DNA from: Terripilifer sp031921685
GTDB lineage: Bacteria > Pseudomonadota > Alphaproteobacteria > Rhizobiales > Beijerinckiaceae
Reading direction: 5' to 3'
DNA: 64,000 nt
NCBI RefSeq assembly: GCF_031921685.1
Contig: NZ_JAPDHU010000001.1
Span: 1,922,001 to 1,986,000, forward strand
This document shows, piece after piece, positions 58,909 through 64,000 of this stretch. The notes under the pieces are model-generated. The model saw only the letters and a program-made list of their open reading frames with translations. It made no database searches and was not told the DNA's origin. Made by a program: the position numbers and the translations under genes. Numbering within the stretch: position 1 is the first letter of the stretch; every line of letters starts with the position of its first letter.

Positions 58909-59886
58909 TCAGGCGGCCTGAACCTTGTATTTCTGCACGTCGCGGAAACGGCTCAACAGATAGTCGCCCGATTTGATCGGCTGATGTTTCGGCGGATTGG
59001 TCGCCGATTGGCAGGAGGGCAGGCAGGTGACCAGGCTGTTGTAATCGAGGTTGAAGAACATCGGGATCGAATAGCGTTCCTTGCCGGTGCGGTTGATGAC
59101 GCGATGTGGATTGGAGACGTAGATGTCGTTGGTCCAGCGCTGGAAGAGATCGCCGATGTTGATTACCAACGTGCCGGGCACATAAGGCGCGCTGACCCAT
59201 TCGCCGTTGCGCATCATCAGTTCCAGGCCGCCGATCGGGTCCTGCAGCAGGAGCGTGATCATGCCGTAATCGGTGTGCGGGGCGACGCCGAAAGCCTTGT
59301 CGTCGCTGACGGGCTCCTGCGGCGGATAATGGAACAGGCGCATCTGCACCATGGGCTTGGTGCAGAATTGCAGGAAGTGATCCTCCGGCATGGCGAGGCT
59401 GACGGCGCAGACCTTCAAAAGCCGTTTCCCGAGCTCCTGTGCCTGTTCGAAATAGGCCTCAGACGCGGTGCGCAGCCAGGGGCAATCGGCGGGCCAGCGG
59501 TTTGGGCCATGCAGCGGCAGGCCGGCGACGACATCGGGATCGCTTTCGGGCAGGTCGACGCCGATCTCATAGCTTTCTTTCAGGTCCGGCGCGAAGCCCG
59601 GATGCTGGTTGATGCCTTGGGGCATGAAGCCGCGCCGGTATTTTTCATCCATGCGATGGGGCAGGCGTTGTTCGAGCGGCAAATCGAAATAGCGCTTGGT
59701 GGTGGCGAACAGATCGTCGATCACCGGTTCGGGAATGCCGTGATTGGCGACATAGAAAAAGCCGGTGGTGAGGCAGGCATAGCGCAATTGCGCGGCGATC
59801 GGGGCGATGTCGCCGCCGTCGTTCAAGGCGCTCAAATCGAGTATCGGCATTTCATCGGCAGCCGCGGCACGGACAGTGGATTGCAC
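58909..59886 (-). CDS. 2-oxoglutarate/Fe(II)-dependent oxygenase (isopenicillin-N-synthase family)
   Basis: 325 residues. The DIOX_N half starts ADEMPILDLSALNDGGDIAP and ATTGFFYVANHG-type (CLTTGFFYVANHGIPEPVID). The metal triad is APHTDYG (His204, Asp206) and NPHRVINR (His261), and Arg271 in RYSIPMFFN binds 2-oxoglutarate. It hydroxylates or desaturates a small molecule, releasing succinate and CO2. It is encoded with an NMT1-type ABC importer, LacI and a GMC oxidoreductase, which suggests stepwise oxidation of an imported aromatic, sulfonate-like or alkyl compound. Confidence 0.92.
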   Translation of the reverse strand: MQSTVRAAAADEMPILDLSALNDGGDIAPIAAQLRYACLTTGFFYVANHGIPEPVIDDLFATTKRYFDLPLEQRLPHRMDEKYRRGFMPQGINQHPGFAPDLKESYEIGVDLPESDPDVVAGLPLHGPNRWPADCPWLRTASEAYFEQAQELGKRLLKVCAVSLAMPEDHFLQFCTKPMVQMRLFHYPPQEPVSDDKAFGVAPHTDYGMITLLLQDPIGGLELMMRNGEWVSAPYVPGTLVINIGDLFQRWTNDIYVSNPHRVINRTGKERYSIPMFFNLDYNSLVTCLPSCQSATNPPKHQPIKSGDYLLSRFRDVQKYKVQAA

Positions 59887-59915
59887 AGTTTCCTCCTAGG
59901 AGACGAGGTTTGAAA

Positions 59916-60716
59916 TCAGGCGCCCATCACGCGATCGCCGGCGGTATCTATCCAGAAGACGATGCGGCGCTGCGCCCAACTGACGATGGCATGCAGGCCG
60001 ACGCCAATCAGCGACAGGATGATGAGGATGGCGAAGGTGCCGGCCATATCGAGATTGAAGTTCTTTTGCAGGATCAGATAGCCGAGCCCGGCCTTGGCGC
60101 CGACGAACTCGCCGACGATGGCGCCGATCACCGACAGCACGATGGCGACGTCGAGGCCGACGAAAATGTAAGGCAGGGCCTGTTTCAGCCGCACCATGGT
60201 GAACACCTGCCAGCGCGAGGCGGTGTAGGAAACCAGCATTTCGATCTGATCGTGCGGTGTCGCGCGCAGGCCCATGATGGTGTTGGCGAGCAGCGGGAAG
60301 AAGGCGATGGTGGCGGTGATGACGATCTTCGAGGTGACGCCATAGCCGAACCAAATGACCATGATCGGCGCGATCGCCACTTTCGGCACGGTCTGAAAGG
60401 CGACGATATAGGGATAGAGGATGCGTTCGGCGAGCGGCACGAGCGCGATGAGGAAGCCCAGCACCAGGCCGGCGGCGGCACCTAGAATGAAGCCGGCCAG
60501 CACTTCATACATGGTGACCGCCAGATGCCAGGTGAAATCGCCGCTCAGCAGGCCGTCGCTGAAGGCGAATGCGATGGCCGACGGGGAGGGGAGGACGATC
60601 TGGCTGATGTCCAAGCCACGCACGAGCGCTTCCCAGCCGCCGATGAAGAGGCAGAGCGTCGCCAGCGGCAGCAGCACGGCCTGGGTGAAGCGGTGCAGGC
60701 GGTCATCAACTTTCAT
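59916..60716 (-). CDS. ABC transporter permease (NitT/TauT type)
   Basis: 266 residues with six helices. The EAA cytoplasmic loop is in VSYTASRWQVFTMVRLKQAL, and PYIVAFQTVPKVAIAPIMVI, FPLLANTIMGLRATPHDQIE and GLGYLILQKNFNLDMAGTFA are typical of nitrate/sulfonate/taurine-like permeases. It forms the homodimeric channel of the importer. ATG 60716 overlaps the ATPase stop by one base (TGATG), so the two are coupled. Confidence 0.94.
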   Translation of the reverse strand: MKVDDRLHRFTQAVLLPLATLCLFIGGWEALVRGLDISQIVLPSPSAIAFAFSDGLLSGDFTWHLAVTMYEVLAGFILGAAAGLVLGFLIALVPLAERILYPYIVAFQTVPKVAIAPIMVIWFGYGVTSKIVITATIAFFPLLANTIMGLRATPHDQIEMLVSYTASRWQVFTMVRLKQALPYIFVGLDVAIVLSVIGAIVGEFVGAKAGLGYLILQKNFNLDMAGTFAILIILSLIGVGLHAIVSWAQRRIVFWIDTAGDRVMGA

Positions 60717-61576
60717 CAGTCGAGGCTCCCGGTAGAATTGAAATGGGCCCGGATGCGCGCGACGAAACGGCCGAATTCCGGCGTATTGTGCATCGCCAGC
60801 GTGCGCGGGCGCGGCAGATCGACGGGGATGATGTCGACGATGCGGCCGGGACGCGGCGTCATCACCACGACGCGATCGGCGAGATAGACGGCTTCGGGAA
60901 TGCTGTGGGTGACGAGCAGCACGGTTTTGCGGCTCTCGGTCCAAATGCGTTGCAATTCCTCGTTCATCTGTTCGCGCGTCATGGCGTCGAGCGCGCCGAA
61001 CGGCTCATCCATCAAGAGGAAAGAGGGGTCATGGACGAGAGCGCGGCAGATACCGACGCGCTGCTGCATGCCGCCGGACAGTTCGGTCGGATATTTGTTC
61101 TCGAAGCCGGTGAGGCCGACCATGGCGAGCAATTGCCGGGCGCGCTGTTCAAAGCTGGCGCGCTCGCGTTTCTGCACCTCGACCGGCACCATGACGTTCT
61201 GCAAGACTGTACGCCAGGGCAGCAGAACCGGCGCCTGGAAGACGACGCCCAGCTCGCGGCTCGGCCCGTTGAGATCGCGCCCCTGCATGGCAATGTCGCC
61301 GGAGGAGCGCCTGAGAATGCCGGCCAGAATCTTCAGCAGCGTGGTCTTGCCACAGCCGCTGGGGCCGACGATGCTGATGAACTCGCCTTTGCCGATGTCG
61401 AGATTGACGTCCTTCAACGCATGGATGGCCTGGCCATCCTTGGTCGCATAGGTTTTTTCGACATGGGCGATGCGCAGCAGCGTTTCGCGCACGGCGTCCG
61501 CAATAAGAGGAGCGTGGCGCGTCGTGGATGGCGGCGACGCGGTGGTGACATGAGGCAGGGTCATGGTGTCACCCAT
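60716..61576 (-). CDS. ABC transporter ATP-binding protein (NitT/TauT type)
   Basis: 286 residues from ATG 61576 (GAGG six bases upstream); an in-frame TTG at 61588 overlaps the receptor stop but is less likely. Walker A is SIVGPSGCGKTTLLKILAGI, Q-loop FQAPVLLPWRTVLQNV, signature LSGGMQQRVGICRAL, Walker B FLLMDEPFGALD, and H-loop VTHSIPEAVYLADRVV. It powers the importer encoded with the permease and receptor. Like many in this class it has a long N-terminal extension (about 35 residues) of no recognised function. Confidence 0.94.
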   Translation of the reverse strand: MGDTMTLPHVTTASPPSTTRHAPLIADAVRETLLRIAHVEKTYATKDGQAIHALKDVNLDIGKGEFISIVGPSGCGKTTLLKILAGILRRSSGDIAMQGRDLNGPSRELGVVFQAPVLLPWRTVLQNVMVPVEVQKRERASFEQRARQLLAMVGLTGFENKYPTELSGGMQQRVGICRALVHDPSFLLMDEPFGALDAMTREQMNEELQRIWTESRKTVLLVTHSIPEAVYLADRVVVMTPRPGRIVDIIPVDLPRPRTLAMHNTPEFGRFVARIRAHFNSTGSLD

Positions 61577-61584
61577 CGGGGACC

Positions 61585-62685
61585 TCAAACCTTGCAGGCT
61601 TTGGCATCGGCTTCGATCGCTTTCGGATCGAAGGCGTTGACCTTTTCAAAGAAGTCCGGCGTCTTGACGATAAGCGAGGGCGCGGGCACCGGCTTGTCGA
61701 TCTGCTTGGCCTCGATCATCAGTTTGATCAGGCGCTCGAAGGCTGCGGGATCGGCCGCGCCCCACAATTTACCGCCATTCAGCTTGAAACCTTCGGCCAA
61801 GGAGTCGAGCTGCGCCTGCTGGGCGTTGAGGTCCCATTTGACCAAGGTCGCTTCGTCGGCGCCGGATGGCTTGGTCGAGGGGTAATGCTGCCAGTGCAGT
61901 TTGACGGCGCATTCGGGATTGGCCAGCGCATAGATCGTCGCCTTGGCGACACCGCGCGCAATGCCGATGGCAAGTTCAGGGTCCTTGTCGAGCGTTCCCT
62001 GCATGGCGGCAAGCGAATAGTCGGGATAGCTGCGCCAATCGTCGCCGACGAGCTTGCGCAGTTTCAGGCCGTTGTTCTCGAACACCGCCTGTGCCGCCGC
62101 CCAATAGAGCAGGCCGTCGACCTTCTTCGACTTCATCGCTTCGACTGGTGGTGCACCGAGACCGAGCGGCACGAGGTCGACGTCCTTGGTCGGGTCAAGA
62201 CCGTTGGCGCGCAGAAAATTGTTGAAATAAGCGATGCCGCCGGTGGCGAGGCTGAACACGCCGATCGTCTTGCCTTTCAGATCCTTGACCGATTTGATCG
62301 GACCATCGGCATCGACGGCGATCGACCAGTCGATGATGCCATTGCCCATGATGACGCGCACCGGCAGGTTGTTCTTGGAATTGGCTTGCACGACGACGCT
62401 GGCATTCACCTGGGCGAAGTCGGCATTGTTGGCGACCATCTGCTGCAGCGCCTGAAGCGAGGCGCCGACCGGCATCAGCTCGACGTCATAGCCTTCCGCT
62501 TTCCAATAGCCCAAGGTGATGGGCAGCGTCAGCATCGGATAGCCGACGTTGAGTACGGAGGTGCCGACCGCGACGCGCACCTTCTTCAAGGGCTTCGCCT
62601 GTTGCGCCCAGGCAGGGGTCGTGGCGAGCGCCATAAGCGTTGTCAGAACGACGGCAGGTTTTCGTATTGCACGGGCAAGCAGCAT
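61585..62685 (-). CDS. ABC transporter substrate-binding protein (NMT1/THI5-like, NitT/TauT type)
   Basis: 366 residues with a Sec signal (RKPAVVLTTLMALATTPAWA). VRVAVGTSVLNVGYPMLTLP, LPITLGYWKAEGYDVELMPV and VANNADFAQVNASVVVQANS match the NMT1 family, and IKSVKDLKGKTIGVFSLATG follows. Members bind taurine, alkanesulfonates, nitrate, pyrimidine precursors or aromatic acids. It is the first gene of the operon, followed 8 bp later by the ATPase. The overlapping sigma-54-like promoter and LacI palindrome lie 59-88 bp upstream. Confidence 0.94.
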   Translation of the reverse strand: MLLARAIRKPAVVLTTLMALATTPAWAQQAKPLKKVRVAVGTSVLNVGYPMLTLPITLGYWKAEGYDVELMPVGASLQALQQMVANNADFAQVNASVVVQANSKNNLPVRVIMGNGIIDWSIAVDADGPIKSVKDLKGKTIGVFSLATGGIAYFNNFLRANGLDPTKDVDLVPLGLGAPPVEAMKSKKVDGLLYWAAAQAVFENNGLKLRKLVGDDWRSYPDYSLAAMQGTLDKDPELAIGIARGVAKATIYALANPECAVKLHWQHYPSTKPSGADEATLVKWDLNAQQAQLDSLAEGFKLNGGKLWGAADPAAFERLIKLMIEAKQIDKPVPAPSLIVKTPDFFEKVNAFDPKAIEADAKACKV

Positions 62686-62743
62686 GCTGGTCCTCTTATT
62701 GCAATGGCCGGATCGGAATCGGAGACGGAGATGTTCGAAATGC

Positions 62744-62773
62744 CTGAAAACGTTTTCAGCAAACCGCGTGCCA
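62744..62773 (-). promoter_or_regulatory. Sigma-54-like promoter overlapped by LacI-type operator
   Basis: On the minus strand TGGCAC (62773-62768), a five-base spacer and TTGCT (62762-62758) match the -24/-12 consensus TGGCAC-N5-TTGCW. CTGAAAACGTTTTCAG (62744-62759) is a perfect 16-bp palindrome with a central CG, the LacI-family operator form, and overlaps the -12 box and the expected start point. Confidence 0.6.
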
Positions 62774-62862
62774 AGCCTTTCGGATGCCTGGTGAGCCGTG
62801 CGCGAGTGCCTGATTGGCTTGGGAAAACGGCTTTCGGTGGATCGCGTTAGGAGGATTGCGGC

Positions 62863-62880
62863 GGCGCGTCTGGACGCGCC
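62863..62880 (+). promoter_or_regulatory. Hairpin upstream of adenine deaminase
   Basis: GGCGCGTC (62863-62870) and GACGCGCC (62873-62880) form a perfect eight-pair dyad with a TG centre, 72 bp before the start codon. No T-run, so a leader structure or operator rather than a terminator. Confidence 0.35.
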
Positions 62881-62952
62881 TATCCATGTTCAAGAATTAG
62901 GCGCGGGCGCACAGGAATGCGTCAGCACGCCCCAGCAAGCGAAGGACTGTTC

Positions 62953-63978
62953 ATGACCGGTATCGAGATTTCGCCCTTTATCGCCAAGCTGCCGAAGGCC
63001 GAATTGCATATGCATCTGGAAGGCTCGCTCGAGCCTGAAACCTTGATCAAGCTTGCCGAGCACAATGGCATCAGACTGCCCTATGCCGATGCGAACGCAG
63101 TGCGGCAGGCCTATCGTTTCGACAGCCTGCAATCCTTCCTCGATCTCTTCTATCTGGGGCTTACCGTTCTGCAGAAGGGCAGTGATTTCTATGAAATGAC
63201 ATCGGCTTATTTCGCCCGCGCGGCACGTGAGAACGTGCGCCATGCGGAAGTGTTCATCAGCCCGCAGGCGCATCTGCGGCGCGGCATTCCCATCGCCGAG
63301 GTGATGGACAATATTCTGGCGGCGATCGACGACGCCAAGAGCCGCCACGGGATGACCGGCGGTTTGATCGTCGGCATTCAGCGCCAATTCGATGAAAGCG
63401 ATGCGCTCGATATGATCAAAGCCGTGCGGCCGTGGCGCGATCGCATCGTCGGATTGGGCATGGGCGGTCCGGAGCTTGGCAATCCGCCGTCAAAATTCAC
63501 CCGCGCCTATGATATCGCGCGCTGCGATTGCGGCTGGCACACCATGGCGCATGCGGGCGAGGAGGGCGGCGCCGATTATGTGCGCGATGCGCTCCATACT
63601 TTGAAATGCGAGCGCATCGATCATGGCGTGCGCGCCGAGAGCGATCCGGACCTGATGCGCGAACTCGCCGAACGCGGCATCCCCCTCACGGTCTGTCCGA
63701 TGTCGAACTGCATGCTCAATGTCTTTCCCGACATGGCCTCGCACAACATTCGTCGCCTGCACGAAGCGGGTTTGTGCATCACCGTGAATTCCGACGATCC
63801 GCCCTATTTCGGCGCCTATATCAACGCCAATTTCGCCGCGATCCAGGCTGCGCTCGGGTTCAGCGATACGGACATCTGGCAGATGGCGCGCAATGGCTTC
63901 ACCAGCGCCTTCATCTCGGACGCGCAACGCCAGCGCTATCTCGACGAGATCGATGCGCATCGGCCGGCAACGGCGTGA
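62953..63978 (+). CDS. Adenine deaminase (AAH type, adenosine deaminase superfamily)
   Basis: 341 residues from ATG 62953 (AAGGA seven bases upstream). Zinc ligands are in AELHMHLEGSLEP (His19, His21), MAHAGEEGG (His200, catalytic Glu203), ERIDHGVR (His224) and NSDDPPYFGAY (Asp281). NVRHAEVFISPQAHLRRGIP and HNIRRLHEAGL match adenine deaminases of the fungal AAH type better than adenosine deaminase. It converts adenine to hypoxanthine for purine salvage or nitrogen. Divergent from the ABC operon across a 267-bp gap. Adenosine remains a possible substrate. Confidence 0.88.
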   Translation: MTGIEISPFIAKLPKAELHMHLEGSLEPETLIKLAEHNGIRLPYADANAVRQAYRFDSLQSFLDLFYLGLTVLQKGSDFYEMTSAYFARAARENVRHAEVFISPQAHLRRGIPIAEVMDNILAAIDDAKSRHGMTGGLIVGIQRQFDESDALDMIKAVRPWRDRIVGLGMGGPELGNPPSKFTRAYDIARCDCGWHTMAHAGEEGGADYVRDALHTLKCERIDHGVRAESDPDLMRELAERGIPLTVCPMSNCMLNVFPDMASHNIRRLHEAGLCITVNSDDPPYFGAYINANFAAIQAALGFSDTDIWQMARNGFTSAFISDAQRQRYLDEIDAHRPATA

Positions 63979-64000
63979 ACGGCCGCCGGTCTCTGTTTCA

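Overview
The window is GC-rich, densely coded and looks like chromosome of an alphaproteobacterium, most likely order Hyphomicrobiales (Rhizobiales). The lineage call rests on a mitofilin-hemY pair, an alphaproteobacterial SerC/SerA pair, a COQ/NDUFAF5-type methyltransferase next to trmD, DUF1178 and DUF4139 proteins, and intergenic palindromic elements of a kind common in that order. No phage, insertion sequence, CRISPR array or plasmid function was found. There is one tRNA (Thr, anticodon CGT).

Layout. 1-3.3 kb: LysR regulator (cut by the window edge) divergent from an FAD oxidoreductase and a Bug-type periplasmic receptor. 3.3-8.8 kb: RND multidrug pump operon (small ORF, permease, adaptor) divergent from its TetR regulator. 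8.8-9.9 kb: a DUF962 and a membrane protein. 9.9-19.6 kb: accessory catabolic genes (flavin reductase, two more Bug receptors, MmgE/PrpD, a ThDP decarboxylase-like enzyme, and a fused 2-oxoacid dehydrogenase E1 coupled to a FabD-like acyltransferase). 19.6-22.6 kb: two small secreted proteins, a DEAD-box helicase, tRNA-Thr. 23.2-30.1 kb: hemY-mitofilin, CoA-ester lyase, beta-carbonic anhydrase, LLM flavoprotein, persulfide-dioxygenase-like hydrolase. 30.4-43.9 kb: trmD, methyltransferase, ComF, glutaredoxin, ubiG, aspartokinase, two DMT exporters, a fourth Bug receptor, threonine ammonia-lyase, cyclopropane synthase. 44-52.5 kb: DUF4139, ybgC, phosphoesterase, ruvB, ruvA, serA, serC. 52.5-55.9 kb: TRAP transporter operon. 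56.1-62.7 kb: a LacI-regulated operon with a NitT/TauT-type ABC transporter, a 2-oxoglutarate/Fe(II) oxygenase and a GMC oxidoreductase. 63 kb: adenine deaminase.

How the genes fit together. Housekeeping blocks are interleaved with uptake-plus-oxidation modules, each with its own receptor or transporter (four TTT/Bug receptors, one TRAP, one ABC) and one or a few redox or lyase enzymes, suggesting an oligotroph that scavenges diverse small carboxylates or aromatics. No TctA/TctB membrane partners for the Bug receptors are present here.

Points most worth a second look: (1) ruvB has no ATG/GTG/TTG that could start the full-length protein and appears to begin at CTG; (2) the ABC/oxygenase/GMC operon has a sequence matching the sigma-54 -24/-12 consensus overlapped by a perfect 16-bp LacI-type palindrome; (3) three copies of a ~150-bp palindromic element all sit between convergent gene ends; (4) structured leaders precede aspartokinase and serC; (5) the fused E1/acyltransferase pair has no E2 or E3 nearby.
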